Positions 45,949 to 55,807 of a stretch of 64,000 bases of DNA are shown in pieces. Location: assembly GCF_002927275.1 (NCBI RefSeq), contig NZ_PRKW01000002.1, forward strand, positions 248,001 through 312,000, written 5' to 3'. How positions within the stretch are numbered: position 1 is the stretch's first letter; each line of letters begins with the position of its first letter. This stretch comes from Arthrobacter pityocampae (GTDB lineage: Bacteria; Actinomycetota; Actinomycetes; Actinomycetales; Micrococcaceae). The translations under genes and the position numbers were made by a program. The notes under the pieces were generated by a model. The model was not told the origin of the DNA. It saw only the letters and a list, made by a program, of their open reading frames with translations, and made no database searches.

Positions 45949-46836
45949 TCAGCGCGTCGGGTCGTTGCCGCGGGACAGCTCGTCCCAGCTGTCGATCTCG
46001 TCGGCGTGGGCGCTCCCCCGCTGCTGCCGCGTGCGGCGCTGCCCGCCCTGTCCGTGGTCCGGCTCGTCGGAGGGGTCGGTCGGGGTGCCTCCGGAAGGAC
46101 TCGGGGCGGTATCGGCCGCGGGGCTCGGGGCCTCGGCGGCGCCAGGCCCGGCGGCCCCGGGGGTGTTCGTCTCTGCGTGGACGACGGCGTCCGGGTCGGC
46201 CGGCATCCCGCCGGGAGCGCCGGTGTCCGTGTCACCCGGCACGACGCCGGGCGGTACGTCCCCCGTCGAGGGCGCGGGAGCTCCGGGCTGCGTGCTGCCC
46301 GGGGTGGCGCGGACCACCCGCGAGGGGCCGGCGTCGTAGCGTCGGTTGATCCCCCACGTCCGCCCGGCGACGAGCACCCACCCGGCGGCGAGCACCAGGA
46401 GCACCCCGGCCGCTGCGGCCACCCACGGCAGGGCGGTCGCTGACGCTTCGGCTCCGGCGAGGCCGCTGACGCCGATCGCCGTCCCGACGGCGGGTTCCGC
46501 GGCGGAGGAGGGGTCGAGCGCGACCGCCGTGCTGGACAGCGTGATCCCGATCCCGGAGAGGACGAGGATGGCGGCGATGACCCAACGGGCCACGCGCCCC
46601 GCGATCGACACGGCGAGGGCCGCGGCCAGGGCCACGAGGGCGAACGCCGTCACGGGTGTCGCGGCGTCGCTGCCGGCGATGGCGAGATCGGGGGTCTGCA
46701 CGGCGTCCTGGGGCAGGCGCACCGTGAGCCAGGTCTGCGTCGTCGCGCCGAAGGCGAGCAGCGCGAGCACCACGATCCCCAGGACGACGACGCCGCGGCG
46801 CGTGAGGCGGCCTGCGGGGCGCTCGGCGGCGCTCAC
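45949..46836 (-). CDS. Trp-biosynthesis-associated membrane protein (TIGR02234-like)
   Basis: 295 residues. Four membrane helices in residues 10-175 carry the family pattern TQTWLTV and AVQTPDLAIAGSDA. After about 180 a long Pro/Gly/Asp/Thr-rich, probably cytoplasmic tail follows. The GTG start overlaps the trpE stop (GTGA). The family is always near trpE or trpC in actinobacteria, but its job is unknown. 199 bp separate it from the next small gene and hold nothing I can name. Confidence 0.85.
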   Translation of the reverse strand: MSAAERPAGRLTRRGVVVLGIVVLALLAFGATTQTWLTVRLPQDAVQTPDLAIAGSDAATPVTAFALVALAAALAVSIAGRVARWVIAAILVLSGIGITLSSTAVALDPSSAAEPAVGTAIGVSGLAGAEASATALPWVAAAAGVLLVLAAGWVLVAGRTWGINRRYDAGPSRVVRATPGSTQPGAPAPSTGDVPPGVVPGDTDTGAPGGMPADPDAVVHAETNTPGAAGPGAAEAPSPAADTAPSPSGGTPTDPSDEPDHGQGGQRRTRQQRGSAHADEIDSWDELSRGNDPTR

Positions 46837-48386
46837 GGGAGGTCCGCCGTCGCCGCGCGCAGGCCTGCCGCGGTCAGGGCCGCCCGGAGCGGTGCTGCCG
46901 CCTTGTTGACCGTCTCGAGCGCCTCGGCCTCCAGGACGGAGTCGGCGACGATGCCGCCCCCGGCCTGCACGTACGCCCTGCCGTCGCGCAGCAGGGCCGA
47001 CCGGATGGCGATCGCCATGTCCATGTCGCCCGCGAAGTCCAGGTAGCCCACCACTCCGCCGTAGATCCCGCGCCGGTGCGGTTCCACCTCGTCGATGAGG
47101 CGCAGGGCGCGCGGCTTCGGCGCCCCGGAGAGCGTGCCCGCCGGGAAGGTCGCCGCCAGGACGTCGTAGGCGCTCCTGGTCGGCGAGAGCCGTCCGACCA
47201 CTGTGGACACGAGGTGCATGATGTGGCTGAACTTCTCCACCTCCATGAACTGCGTGACGTCGACGGTGCCCGGGATGCACACCTTGGAGAGGTCGTTGCG
47301 GGCGAGGTCGACGAGCATGAGGTGCTCGGCCTTCTCCTTGATGTCGGCGCGGAGCTCGACGGCGAGGTCGCGGTCCTCCTCGACGGTCTTCCCCCGCGGC
47401 CGCGATCCAGCGATGGGGTGCGTGATGACCTCGTCCCCGGTCACGGTGACGAGGGCCTCGGGCGAGCTGCCCACGATCGAGTAGCCCCGGCCGTCGGCGT
47501 CCTCGAGGCTGAACAGGTACATGTAGGGACTGGGGTTGGTGGTGCGCAGGATCCGGTAGACGTCCAGCGCCGAGGCGTCGCACTCGATCTCGAAGCGCCG
47601 GCTGATGACCACCTGGAAGACGTCGCCGTCGACGATGGCCCGCTTGCCGCGGTCGATCGCCGCGAGGTAGTCGGGCTCGAACCAGGACTCGCGGACGCGG
47701 TCCGTCGACGCCTCGGCGCTCGGTGCGTCGGGCGCCATCACCGAGACGGCGAGCTCGGTGGGGGCGACGAGCTTGGTGAGCATCCCCTGGACGCGCGCGA
47801 CGGCGTCGTGCCAGGCCTCGTCGACGCGCTCGTCGGTGTTGTCGAAGTTGATCGCATTGGCGACGAGGGTGAGGGAGCCCGCCGAGTTGTCGTGGATGGC
47901 GAGGTCGGACACCAGGCACATCGCGAGCTCGGGCAGCAGGAGGTCGTCCTCCGGGGGGCTGGTGAGCCGCTCCCAGTGCCGGACCGCCTCCCATCCCACG
48001 AAGCCGACCATCCCGGACGTGAACGGGGGGAGGTCCTCGAAGCGTTCGGTCCGCAGGGCCTCGACCGTGAGGCGGAGCGCCTCGACGGGGTTCCCGGCCA
48101 CGGGGACGCCGGCCGGGGGTTCGCCCAGCCAGTGCGCCTGCCCGTCACGCGTGGTCAGCGTGGCGCGGGAGTGCGAGCCGATGAAGGAGTACCGCGACCA
48201 GACGCCGCCGACGGCGGCGGATTCCATCAGGAACGTGCCCGGCTGCCCTGCGGCGAGCTTGCGGTACACGCCGATCGGCGTGTGCGCGTCCGCGAGGACG
48301 GTCAGGTGCACGGGGACCACGCGGCGGGCCCTGGCCAGCGCACGGAACTCCTCGAGGGTGGGGCTGATGGCGCCCAGGTGCTGCAT
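46833..48386 (-). CDS. trpE: Anthranilate synthase component I
   Basis: 517 residues; makes anthranilate from chorismate with ammonia supplied by TrpG (not in this window). The Trp-binding N-terminal pocket is visible in FLMESAAVGGVWSRYSF. The chorismate fold has GSSPEALV, HPIAGSRPRGKT, ARNDLSKVC and FPAGTLSGAPKPRA. Feedback control by Trp is expected from the MES element. It follows hisI by 3 bp. Confidence 0.96.
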   Translation of the reverse strand: MQHLGAISPTLEEFRALARARRVVPVHLTVLADAHTPIGVYRKLAAGQPGTFLMESAAVGGVWSRYSFIGSHSRATLTTRDGQAHWLGEPPAGVPVAGNPVEALRLTVEALRTERFEDLPPFTSGMVGFVGWEAVRHWERLTSPPEDDLLLPELAMCLVSDLAIHDNSAGSLTLVANAINFDNTDERVDEAWHDAVARVQGMLTKLVAPTELAVSVMAPDAPSAEASTDRVRESWFEPDYLAAIDRGKRAIVDGDVFQVVISRRFEIECDASALDVYRILRTTNPSPYMYLFSLEDADGRGYSIVGSSPEALVTVTGDEVITHPIAGSRPRGKTVEEDRDLAVELRADIKEKAEHLMLVDLARNDLSKVCIPGTVDVTQFMEVEKFSHIMHLVSTVVGRLSPTRSAYDVLAATFPAGTLSGAPKPRALRLIDEVEPHRRGIYGGVVGYLDFAGDMDMAIAIRSALLRDGRAYVQAGGGIVADSVLEAEALETVNKAAAPLRAALTAAGLRAATADLP

Positions 48387-48389
48387 GGG

Positions 48390-48833
48390 TCAGAGTCCTT
48401 CGGGGTCGGGGCGGTGGGCGGTCCGGGCGGGAAGGGCCCGGCCGTCGAAGCAGGTGCGGGTGCCGGTGTGGCACGCGGCGCCCTCCTGGTCCACCGTGAC
48501 GAGCAGGGCGTCGCCGTCGCAGTCGAGGGCCACGCCCCTGACCCACTGCCGGTGCCCGGAGGTGTCGCCCTTCCGCCAGTATTCGGAGCGGGACCGCGAG
48601 TAGAACGTCACGCGGCCCGTGGTCAGGGTGCGCCGCAGCGCCTCCTCGTCCATCCAGCCCAGCATCAGGACCTCGAGGGTGTCGTACTGCTGGACGACGG
48701 CGGCGACGAGCCCGGCGTCGTCCTTCTTCAGGGCGCGGGCGATCGCGGGATCGAGGGCGGGGCCGTCTCCCCCGGTGCCGGCATCGGCGGAGGGGGCGGC
48801 GCGGTTCGGGGAGGAGGTGGAGGAGAGCATCAC
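48390..48833 (-). CDS. hisI: Phosphoribosyl-AMP cyclohydrolase
   Basis: 147 residues; third step of histidine synthesis. Zn ligands are in [10 protein letters not shown] and the Cys pair of [10 protein letters not shown], and DEEALRRTL and [12 protein letters not shown] are conserved. The frame opens GTG ATG at 48833/48830; either could start. TAGAAT lies 5-8 nt upstream, so this is probably the leaderless head gene of the trp transcript. HisE is a separate gene, not fused. Confidence 0.95.
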   Translation of the reverse strand: MMLSSTSSPNRAAPSADAGTGGDGPALDPAIARALKKDDAGLVAAVVQQYDTLEVLMLGWMDEEALRRTLTTGRVTFYSRSRSEYWRKGDTSGHRQWVRGVALDCDGDALLVTVDQEGAACHTGTRTCFDGRALPARTAHRPDPEGL

Positions 48834-48838
48834 CCCTG

Positions 48839-48844
48839 ATTCTA
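48839..48844 (-). promoter_or_regulatory. -10-like TAGAAT, hisI-trp operon
   Basis: TAGAAT on the minus strand, 5 nt before the GTG and 8 nt before the ATG of hisI. Confidence 0.45.
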
Positions 48845-48899
48845 GTGCGGCCCGCGCGGGGGCACGGGCGGGCCCTGCCCCCGCGCGGGCCCGTCATGC

Positions 48900-48905
48900 T
48901 AGTTT
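48900..48905 (+). promoter_or_regulatory. -10-like TAGTTT, TIGR03085-like gene
   Basis: TAGTTT, 8 nt, then ATG at 48914. It is divergent from hisI. Confidence 0.4.
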
Positions 48906-48913
48906 CAGCAGTG

Positions 48914-49555
48914 ATGCACTACGTAACCCCGTCCCGCGAGGTCCTGGCCGAGACGCTCCTGGCAGCCGGCCCCGATGCCCCCACCCTGTGTGAGGGGTGG
49001 CGGACGCGCGACCTCGCCGCGCATCTGTACCTCCGGGAGCACCGGCCCGCCCTGGGCCTCGGCATGGTGATCCGGAAGTTCGCCCCCGCGACGGAGCGTG
49101 CCACGCGGGAGACGGGCGAACGGGCGAACTCGCCCGCGGCCTACGAGGCCCTCGTGAACCGCTTCCTCGCCGGCCCGCCGATCCTGTCGCCGATGCGCCT
49201 CAACGCCATCGACCGGAGTGCCAACCTGATCGAGTACTTCGTCCATACCGAGGACGTCCGCCGCGCGACGACGCGCTGGGCGCCCCGTGCGCTCGACGCC
49301 GAGTACGCCAACGCCCTCTGGGAGGAACTCGTCAAGCGTGCGGCGTTCCTCTACCGGGGCGTCGACCTCGGCATCGTCCTCGTGCGCCAGGACGGGCCCC
49401 GGCACGTCGCCAAGCGTGCGCCCGTGTCGGTGGCGATCGTCGGCGACCCGGGTGAGCTGCTCCTGCACGCGCATGGTCGCAGCCAGGCCCTGGTGACCTT
49501 CGAGGGCCAGCCCGACGCCGTCGCCCTGCTGCAGAGCGCCGACGTCGGCATCTAG
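48914..49555 (+). CDS. TIGR03085-like protein (DinB/mycothiol fold)
   Basis: 213 residues. The beginning (REVLAETLLAAGPDAPTLCEGWRTRDLAAHLYLREHR is the conserved N-terminal helix pair; quoted here only in parts) and the EYFVHTEDVRRA segment match the DinB_2/mycothiol-maleylpyruvate-isomerase N-terminal fold. In that fold three His usually bind a metal; H37, H43 and H112 are candidates. Actinobacteria have several such proteins and their substrates are mostly unknown. ATG at 48914 is preferred over 48896. It stands alone on the plus strand between hisI and hisF. Confidence 0.82.
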   Translation: MHYVTPSREVLAETLLAAGPDAPTLCEGWRTRDLAAHLYLREHRPALGLGMVIRKFAPATERATRETGERANSPAAYEALVNRFLAGPPILSPMRLNAIDRSANLIEYFVHTEDVRRATTRWAPRALDAEYANALWEELVKRAAFLYRGVDLGIVLVRQDGPRHVAKRAPVSVAIVGDPGELLLHAHGRSQALVTFEGQPDAVALLQSADVGI

Positions 49556-49687
49556 CCCGGTTGCTCGACGTCTCCGTCGGCTAGGCCCCCCTATGTGCCG
49601 GGCCGCCGCGGCGGGTGCCCGGTCCCGGGGGAACGCCCCCACGGCTCTGGGCCGCCGCGCCGGGTGCATGCCCGCCAGCCCCAGGAA

Positions 49688-50458
49688 TCAGCGGACGGGG
49701 AAGCCCGCCTCGCGGATGGCCGCCTTGACCTGCGCGATCGCGTCCACCGGACCGAAGTGGAAGACCGAGGCCGCGAGGACCGCGTCGGCGCCGGCCGCGA
49801 CCGCCGGCGGGAAGTGTTCCGGCTTGCCCGCGCCGCCCGAGGCGATCAGGGGCACCCCGACGGCGGCCCGCACGGCGCGGATGAGCTCCAGGTCGAAGCC
49901 CTCCTTGGTGCCGTCGGCGTCGATCGAGTTGAGCAGGATCTCCCCGACGCCGCGGTCCGCGGCCTCCTTCGCCCAGGCCACGGCGTCGATCCCCGTGCCC
50001 TTGCGTCCGCCGTACGTGGTGACCTCGAAGCCGGACGGGGTGCTCGCGTCCCGCGTCCGCCGCGCGTCGAGGGAGAGCACGAGGACCTGGGCCCCGAAGT
50101 GCCCGGTGATCTCGTCGATGACGGACGGGCGGGCCACGGCGGCGGTGTTGATTGACGCCTTGTCCGCGCCGAAGCGCAGGAGGCGGTCGACGTCGGAGAT
50201 CTCGCGGACACCCCCGCCCACGGTGAGCGGGATGAAGACCTCCTCCGCGGTGCGCGCGACGACGTCGAGGGTGGTCTCGCGGTTGCCGGAGGACGCGGTG
50301 ACATCGAGGAAGGTGAGCTCGTCGGCGCCGGCGCGGTCGTAGCGGTGCGCGAGTTCCACCGGGTCGCCGGCGTCGCGCAGGTCCTCGAAGTTGACGCCCT
50401 TCACCACGCGCCCGGCGTCGACGTCGAGGCAGGGGATGACGCGCACTGCGACGGTCAT
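49688..50458 (-). CDS. hisF: Imidazole glycerol phosphate synthase subunit HisF
   Basis: 256 residues, TIM barrel cyclase that uses ammonia from HisH to make imidazole glycerol phosphate and AICAR. The catalytic Asp residues are in [14 protein letters not shown] (first strand) and [13 protein letters not shown]. The phosphate loops TVGGGVR and [11 protein letters not shown] are intact. HisH is not in the window. It lies 13 bp after hisG. A small GC-rich hairpin lies between it and the convergent plus-strand gene. Confidence 0.97.
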   Translation of the reverse strand: MTVAVRVIPCLDVDAGRVVKGVNFEDLRDAGDPVELAHRYDRAGADELTFLDVTASSGNRETTLDVVARTAEEVFIPLTVGGGVREISDVDRLLRFGADKASINTAAVARPSVIDEITGHFGAQVLVLSLDARRTRDASTPSGFEVTTYGGRKGTGIDAVAWAKEAADRGVGEILLNSIDADGTKEGFDLELIRAVRAAVGVPLIASGGAGKPEHFPPAVAAGADAVLAASVFHFGPVDAIAQVKAAIREAGFPVR

Positions 50459-50471
50459 GGCGGTCCCTGCC

Positions 50472-51317
50472 CTAGATCCGGCAGGCGTGGATGGTGCTGA
50501 CGAGGATGGCGCGGGCGCCCAGCTCGTACAGCTCGTCCATGACGCGGTTGGTCTGGTGGCGCTTGACCATGGAGCGCACGGCGACCCAGTCGGAGTCGCG
50601 CAGCGGCGAGACCGTCGGCGATTCCAGCCCGGGGGTCAGGGCCGCGGCCTCGTCCACGAGGTGCTTCCGGATGTCGTAGTCCATCATCACGTACTGGCGG
50701 GCCACGAGGACGCCCTGCAGGCGGCGCAGCAGGACGTCGAGGCCGGCGGGCGCCTCCGCACCGGTCCGCCCGATCAGCACGGCCTCGCTCTGCAGGATGG
50801 GTTCGCCGAAGATCTCCATGCCGGCGGCGCGGAGGGTGCTGCCGGTCTCGACGACGTCGGCGATGGCGTCGGCCACGCCGAGGCGCACCGAGGACTCGAC
50901 GGCGCCGTCCAGCCGGACCACCGACGCCGTGATGCCGCGCGCGGTGAGGTAGTCCTTCAGGAGCCCCTCGTAGCTGGTCGCGAGGCGGCGGCCCTCGAGC
51001 TCCTCCAGCGAGGAGAAGTCCCCCGCCGGCCCTGCGAACCGGAAGGTGGAGGCGCCGAAGCCGAGCTGCATGAGCTCCTCGGCCTGGACCTGGGCGTCGA
51101 GGAAGAGGTCACGGCCGGTGATGCCGACGTCGAGGGTCCCCGAGCCCACGTACACCGCGATGTCGCGCGGCCGGAGGAAGAAGAACTCGATCTCGTTCTC
51201 GGGGTCCACGAGCACCAGTTCGCGGGAGTCGCGGCGCTGGCGGTAGCCGGCCTCGGCGAGCATGGACGAGGCGGCCTCGGAGAGGGCGCCCTTGTTGGGG
51301 ACTGCAACACGGAGCAT
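50472..51317 (-). CDS. hisG: ATP phosphoribosyltransferase, long form
   Basis: 281 residues; first step of histidine synthesis, from ATP and PRPP. The PRPP-binding region is [18 protein letters not shown]. The length and the C-terminal domain ([25 protein letters not shown] region) mark the long, self-sufficient type that is feedback-inhibited by histidine and needs no HisZ. ATG at 51317 ([10 protein letters not shown]). It follows hisE by 70 bp. Confidence 0.97.
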   Translation of the reverse strand: MLRVAVPNKGALSEAASSMLAEAGYRQRRDSRELVLVDPENEIEFFFLRPRDIAVYVGSGTLDVGITGRDLFLDAQVQAEELMQLGFGASTFRFAGPAGDFSSLEELEGRRLATSYEGLLKDYLTARGITASVVRLDGAVESSVRLGVADAIADVVETGSTLRAAGMEIFGEPILQSEAVLIGRTGAEAPAGLDVLLRRLQGVLVARQYVMMDYDIRKHLVDEAAALTPGLESPTVSPLRDSDWVAVRSMVKRHQTNRVMDELYELGARAILVSTIHACRI

Positions 51318-51387
51318 GGGGGATCTTTCGCTGGTCAGGAACGGGGACGTGGCGGAGCCGCGGACGGGCGCACGGGGCGCCGTGCGG

Positions 51388-51651
51388 CTACAGATGCTTG
51401 TAGACGTCCTCCAGCGTGAGTCCCTTGGCGATCATGAGGACCTGCAGGTGGTAGAGCAGCTGGGAGATCTCCTCCGCGGCCTCCGCGGAGGACTCGTACT
51501 CGGCGGCCATCCATACCTCGGCGGCCTCTTCGACGACCTTCTTGCCGATGCCGTGCACGCCCGAATCGAGCTCCGCGACGGTCCGCGACCCCGACGGCCG
51601 CTCCACCGCCTTCGCGCTGAGTTCCTCGAACAGGGAATCAAAGGTTTTCAC
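51388..51651 (-). CDS. hisE: Phosphoribosyl-ATP pyrophosphatase
   Basis: 87 residues; removes pyrophosphate from PR-ATP, the second His step. The all-alpha MazG-like metal site is [18 protein letters not shown]. The GTG at 51651 ([10 protein letters not shown]) is the usual start. TAACCT is 7 nt upstream, so hisE-hisG-hisF probably forms its own leaderless transcript, apart from the rib genes. Confidence 0.95.
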   Translation of the reverse strand: MKTFDSLFEELSAKAVERPSGSRTVAELDSGVHGIGKKVVEEAAEVWMAAEYESSAEAAEEISQLLYHLQVLMIAKGLTLEDVYKHL

Positions 51652-51658
51652 ACCCTCT

Positions 51659-51664
51659 AGGTTA
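51659..51664 (-). promoter_or_regulatory. -10-like TAACCT, leaderless hisEGF
   Basis: TAACCT, 7 nt, then GTG at 51651. Confidence 0.5.
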
Positions 51665-51722
51665 TCGGCTCGCGCGGGTGTCGCGGCACGCCGGTCGCGC
51701 CCTGTGACGGACGCCTCCGTGC

Positions 51723-52208
51723 TCATCGCTCCGACGCGCGGAGGACAGCGGCCGTCGCCAGTGCCGCCGAGACGGCCTCGTGCCCCTTGTCCTCCGAGGA
51801 ACCGGGCAGCCCGGCGCGGTCCAGTCCCTGCTGCTCGGTGTCGCAGGTCAGCACTCCGAAACCCACCGGGACGCCGGTGCGGACGCTGACATCGGTGAGG
51901 CCCGACGTCGCCGCCTGGCACACGTACTCGAAGTGCGGCGTGCCGCCGCGGATGACGACGCCGAGTGCCGCGACGGCGTCGAACAGGGGGGCGAGGCGCG
52001 CGGCGGCGACGGGCAGCTCGAAGCTGCCGGGCACGCGGATCTCGGTGACCTCCGCACCGGCCTCCGCCGCGGCCCGCCGGGCGCCGTCGAGCAAGCCGTC
52101 CATGATCTGCGTGTGCCAGCTCGCGGCGATGATCGCCAGGCGCAGGGGCGCGCCGTCCGGGGTGGTCAGTGCGCTGACGTCGATGCTGGGTGCTCCGTGG
52201 CCGCTCAT
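51723..52208 (-). CDS. ribH: 6,7-dimethyl-8-ribityllumazine synthase
   Basis: 161 residues, lumazine synthase that condenses the ribB and ribD products and assembles into large cage-like or pentameric shells. [26 protein letters not shown] and [11 protein letters not shown] are the substrate loops, and His in TPHFEYV is catalytic. The usual long start is trimmed. AAGGAGAC precedes the ATG at 52208. Last gene of the FMN-riboswitch-led set. Confidence 0.96.
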   Translation of the reverse strand: MSGHGAPSIDVSALTTPDGAPLRLAIIAASWHTQIMDGLLDGARRAAAEAGAEVTEIRVPGSFELPVAAARLAPLFDAVAALGVVIRGGTPHFEYVCQAATSGLTDVSVRTGVPVGFGVLTCDTEQQGLDRAGLPGSSEDKGHEAVSAALATAAVLRASER

Positions 52209-52282
52209 GGGTCTCCTTCGGTTCGTGTACTGCAGGGGTCGGAAAGGGTGGATCAGGCGCTGGTGGATCAGGCGGTGACGGA

Positions 52283-52930
52283 TCAGGCCGTGTGCCGGTG
52301 GTCCTCGCGCGCCCGGACGTAGGCCACGAGGTCCTCGATCGAGACGAGCGGGATTCCGTGCTCGTCGGCGAAGCGGCGCAGCGCGGGCAGGCGCATCATG
52401 TCGCCGCCGTCGTGGACGAGTTCGGCGATGACAGCCGCCGGACGCTTGCCGGCGAGGACGCTGAGCTCCACGCCGGCCTCGGTGTGTCCGGGCCGTTCGC
52501 GGAGCCCGCCGGGGGCGGCCCGCAGCGGGAACACGTGGCCCGGCCGGGTGAGGTCCAGGGGGCTGCTGGCCGGATCGGCCAGCACGCGTGCCGTGCGCGC
52601 GCGGTCGGCGGCGCTGATCCCCGTGCTGACGCCTGCCGCGGCGTCGCACGAGACGGTGTAGGCCGTGCCCTTGGAGTCCTCGTTGACCGCGGTCATGGGC
52701 GGCAGGAGGAGCCGGTCGGCGTCGTCGGGGCGCAGCGGCACGCAGAGCACGCCCGACGTCCAGCGCACCGTCCAGCCCACGAGCGCCGGTGTCGCGTCCT
52801 CGGCGGCGAAGACGAGATCGCCTTCGTTCTCGCGGTCCTCGTCGTCCACCACGACGACGGCGCGGCCGGCGGCGATCGCGGCGACGGCGTCCTCGATCGG
52901 GTCGAGGCGCACCGGTGCGGATGCCGTCAC
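52283..52930 (-). CDS. ribB: 3,4-dihydroxy-2-butanone-4-phosphate synthase
   Basis: 215 residues; makes the four-carbon unit of riboflavin from ribulose 5-phosphate. The metal and substrate loop is [18 protein letters not shown], and [12 protein letters not shown] and HTEAGVEL are the other active-site parts. It lacks the GTP cyclohydrolase II half that many bacteria fuse to it, so ribA must be elsewhere. The GTG overlaps the ribE stop (GTGA). Confidence 0.93.
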   Translation of the reverse strand: MTASAPVRLDPIEDAVAAIAAGRAVVVVDDEDRENEGDLVFAAEDATPALVGWTVRWTSGVLCVPLRPDDADRLLLPPMTAVNEDSKGTAYTVSCDAAAGVSTGISAADRARTARVLADPASSPLDLTRPGHVFPLRAAPGGLRERPGHTEAGVELSVLAGKRPAAVIAELVHDGGDMMRLPALRRFADEHGIPLVSIEDLVAYVRAREDHRHTA

Positions 52931-53580
52931 TGTGCACCCCCGGCGGAAGCGTCCCGGCGGGCGTCGACGGCGGCGAAGCCGAGGAGCCGTTCGGCGTACT
53001 TCGCGAGCACGTCCATCTCGAGGTTCACCGGGTCGCCGAGGCTCTTCGCGCCGAGGCCCGTCTCCCGCAGGGTGGTCGGGATGAGCCCCACCTCGAACCA
53101 CTGCTCGGCGTCCTCGGGCGGGCTCACCGCGGTGACGGTGAGGGAGACGCCGTCGATCGCAACGGACCCCTTCTCCGCGGCGTACCGTCCCAGGTGGGCG
53201 GGGAGCCCGAAACGGAGCCGGTGCCAGGCGCCGAGGTCCTCGCGCTCGAGGAGCACACCGATACCGTCCACGTGGCCCTGGACCACATGGCCGTCGAGGC
53301 GCCCACCCGCCGGGACGCACCGCTCGAGGTTGACCGGCGCACCGGGCTGCAGGCCACCGGTGGTGGTGCGGCGCAGGGTCTCCCCCATGACGTCGACGCC
53401 CACGCGGCCGCCGTCGAGGGTGACGGCCGTGAGGCAGACCCCGTTGACGGCGATGGAGGCGCCGGGCGCGAGGTCCCGGCCGGTTCCGGGCGCCTCGAAG
53501 ACGAGGAGTGCGCTCTCGCCGTCGGGCGTGAGCTCCAGGGAGACGACGCTGCCCTGCTCGGAGACGATTCCTGTGAACAC
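52927..53580 (-). CDS. ribE: Riboflavin synthase alpha chain
   Basis: 217 residues; two lumazine-binding half-repeats, each with a G-x-S/H/V-x-x-G-like block: [11 protein letters not shown] and [12 protein letters not shown] in the first two. It dismutates two lumazines to riboflavin. The GTG at 53580 has GAAGGAAG upstream. It overlaps ribB by 4 nt. Confidence 0.95.
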   Translation of the reverse strand: MFTGIVSEQGSVVSLELTPDGESALLVFEAPGTGRDLAPGASIAVNGVCLTAVTLDGGRVGVDVMGETLRRTTTGGLQPGAPVNLERCVPAGGRLDGHVVQGHVDGIGVLLEREDLGAWHRLRFGLPAHLGRYAAEKGSVAIDGVSLTVTAVSPPEDAEQWFEVGLIPTTLRETGLGAKSLGDPVNLEMDVLAKYAERLLGFAAVDARRDASAGGAQ

Positions 53581-53614
53581 TGGTACTTCCTTCGCGTGTG
53601 GTGGGTGTGCCGGG

Positions 53615-54679
53615 TCAGGCGGGAGGCGGTGGGGGCCCGAGGTGCAGCCGCACGTCGGGGTGGAACTGCCGGACGGCGGGCCCGCCGGCGTCATCCAGCG
53701 CCCAGCGGACGGCCTCCGTGAGGGTGCCCACCCCGAGGTCCGGGAAGGACGGTGCACCGTCGCCGAGGATCACGGGCGCCACGTAGCTGAAGAGTTCGTC
53801 CACCACCCCGGCCCGGAGGAACGCGGAGGCGACCCGCGGGCCGCCCTCCACGAGGACGTGCCGTACCCCGAGGGCGTGGAGCTCGCCGAGGGCCGCGTGG
53901 ACGTCCCGGGTGGCCAGGTGGAGGAAGCCCTCGCCCCGCACCAGGGCGTCGTCGGGCACGGGCGTGAGCCCCAGGACGACCCGGAGACCGGGGGCCGACG
54001 GCGGTGCGCTCGGCGCGGGTTCGCTCCGGGCCGTGAGCCGCGGATCGTCGGCGAGGACGGTCCCGGTGCCGACGAGGACGGCGTCGGCGAGTGCACGGAT
54101 CCGGTGGCCGTCGGCGCGGGCGCCGGCGCCCGTGATCCACTGGCTGGAGCCGTCCCGGGCCGCCACCCGGCCGTCGAGGGACTGCGCGGACTTCAGCGTG
54201 ACGAAGGGGCGCCGGGCGAGGACGGACGCCGTCCAGCGCTGGTTGAGGTGCTGCGAGCGGGCCGCCTCGAGGCCACCCACGCAGTCGACGCCGGCCTCCC
54301 GCAGCCGCCGCGCCCCGCCGGCGGCAGCCCCGTTGACGTCGTCGGCGGCGTACACCACCCGTTTCACACCGGCGTCGATGAGCGCGTCGACGCACGGTCC
54401 TGTCCGGCCGGTGTGGTTGCACGGTTCGAGCGTGACGACCATGGTGCCGCCGCGGGCATCGTTGCCGCGCCGCCGGGCATCGGCGAGGGCGGAGGGTTCG
54501 GCGTGCGGCGTGCCGGCCCCGCGGTGGTGGCCCTCGCCGAGGACGGCTCCGTCGGCGGCGAGCAGGACGGCGCCCACGAGGGGGTTGGCGCCGCGCACCC
54601 CGCGCCCCGCGAGGTCCAGGGCGTGCAGCATGGCGGCCCTCTCCGCGGTGGAGGTGCTGCTGCCGGGCGTCGCGCTCAT
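53615..54679 (-). CDS. ribD: Bifunctional riboflavin deaminase/reductase
   Basis: 354 residues. The N-terminal cytidine-deaminase-like domain has Zn ligands in HAEPSAL and PCNHTGRTGPC. The C-terminal DHFR-like reductase begins near RRPFVTLKSAQSLDG and has NADPH contacts in LVEGGPRVASAF. Together they perform the second and third steps from GTP cyclohydrolase product. The ATG overlaps the ribM stop (ATGA). Confidence 0.96.
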   Translation of the reverse strand: MSATPGSSTSTAERAAMLHALDLAGRGVRGANPLVGAVLLAADGAVLGEGHHRGAGTPHAEPSALADARRRGNDARGGTMVVTLEPCNHTGRTGPCVDALIDAGVKRVVYAADDVNGAAAGGARRLREAGVDCVGGLEAARSQHLNQRWTASVLARRPFVTLKSAQSLDGRVAARDGSSQWITGAGARADGHRIRALADAVLVGTGTVLADDPRLTARSEPAPSAPPSAPGLRVVLGLTPVPDDALVRGEGFLHLATRDVHAALGELHALGVRHVLVEGGPRVASAFLRAGVVDELFSYVAPVILGDGAPSFPDLGVGTLTEAVRWALDDAGGPAVRQFHPDVRLHLGPPPPPA

Positions 54680-55359
54680 CGCAGCGTCGGATCCGGCAGG
54701 AGGGTCTCGATGCGCGGCTTCTCGGCGCGCTGGGCGCGAGCCCAGACGAAGAAGCCGACGAGCGTGAACGCGCCGTAGAACACGTACATGAAGGCGCTCG
54801 CGTAGTAGCCGGCACTGAACAGGAGGGGGACCCCGACGATGTCCACGGCCACCCACACGAGCCAGAACTCCACCCAGCCCTTGGCCATGCCGTAGGTGGC
54901 CAGGAGGGAGCCGACGAATGTCCAGGCATCGGCCCAGACCGGCTCGTACGAGCCGAGCATGCGGAACAGGGGCGTCAGGGCGAAGGTGCCCACGATCATG
55001 AAGGACACCATGCCGAGGCGCGCCCTCGTCCCGGCCCAACGGGGTTCGACGGCCTGGCCCCCGTGGTCGCGGCTGGCCCGCCACCGGCGCCACCCGTAGA
55101 TCGACACGGCGATGAACATGACCTGCCGGCCGGCCTGGCCCAGCAGGTTGGCGGCGCTCGCGGCACCGAAGAGGGAACCGAGGAAGACGGTGAGAAGCAG
55201 CACGTTGCCGATGATCCCGACCGGCCAGGCCCACACGCGACGGCGCATGCCGCCGAAGGCGCTGAGGAGACCGAACACGTTGCCCACCACTTCGCGCAGC
55301 AGGAGGGACCCGTTGCCTACGGGGATGCGGGCTTCGAAGAGCCACTGCAGAAAATCCAT
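54676..55359 (-). CDS. ribM: PnuC-family vitamin transporter, probably riboflavin (RibM)
   Basis: 227 residues with about seven membrane helices and the PnuC family's conserved Trp/Tyr-rich blocks (YGWRRW; WADAWTFVGSLLATYGMAKGW). PnuC members usually import nicotinamide riboside by facilitated diffusion. Relatives placed first in a rib operon behind an FMN riboswitch in Corynebacterium and Streptomyces are the riboflavin importer RibM/PnuX. The position here makes RibM the better call. Start ATG at 55359 with GAAGGA upstream. Confidence 0.85.
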   Translation of the reverse strand: MDFLQWLFEARIPVGNGSLLLREVVGNVFGLLSAFGGMRRRVWAWPVGIIGNVLLLTVFLGSLFGAASAANLLGQAGRQVMFIAVSIYGWRRWRASRDHGGQAVEPRWAGTRARLGMVSFMIVGTFALTPLFRMLGSYEPVWADAWTFVGSLLATYGMAKGWVEFWLVWVAVDIVGVPLLFSAGYYASAFMYVFYGAFTLVGFFVWARAQRAEKPRIETLLPDPTLR

Positions 55360-55482
55360 GCCGATCCTTCACCGGGTCCACGGCTCCGGGCAACGGCAGC
55401 AGAAGGGACGTCCCACCCCGGACGACGCCGCGGCAAGCCCCGCGACCCGACGACGGGCAACGGTCAGTCCCTGCTGTTCGTG

Positions 55483-55618
55483 CTTCTCCCATCCAGACTT
55501 TGACTGTCGGTCCCGGAATTCCACCGGCTCAACCGCCGCCGTCCCGCGGGTGCGGGACGTTGAGCGGGTCGCGGACTATAACCGCCGGTTCGGACTTACA
55601 CCGACCCCGGAGCACGTA
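55483..55618 (-). promoter_or_regulatory. FMN riboswitch (RFN element)
   Basis: On the minus strand the classic conserved blocks appear in order: CCGGGGTCGGTGTAAGTCC, ACCGGCGGTTATAGTCCGCGA, then CCGGTGGAATTCCGGGACCG, ACAGTCAAAGTCTGGATG and GGGAGAAG. It would shut off the ribM-ribD-ribE-ribB-ribH transcript when FMN is plentiful. About 120 nt of expression platform follow before ribM. Confidence 0.95.
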
Positions 55619-55807
55619 CGCTGCCGATTATTTCACAGCGTGCCCCCGTCCACGGCACGTCGGTCGCAATTCGTCCGAGAGCGAAGCCGCCGATCCTGCG
55701 CGCCCGCGCCGTCCTCGGGGTCTGCGGGGTCCGGCGGGGTACAGCTACGGCGGGCGCCGTGAACCGGCACCCGCCGTAGCTGCACATGTCCCGAACCGGA
55801 CCGAAGA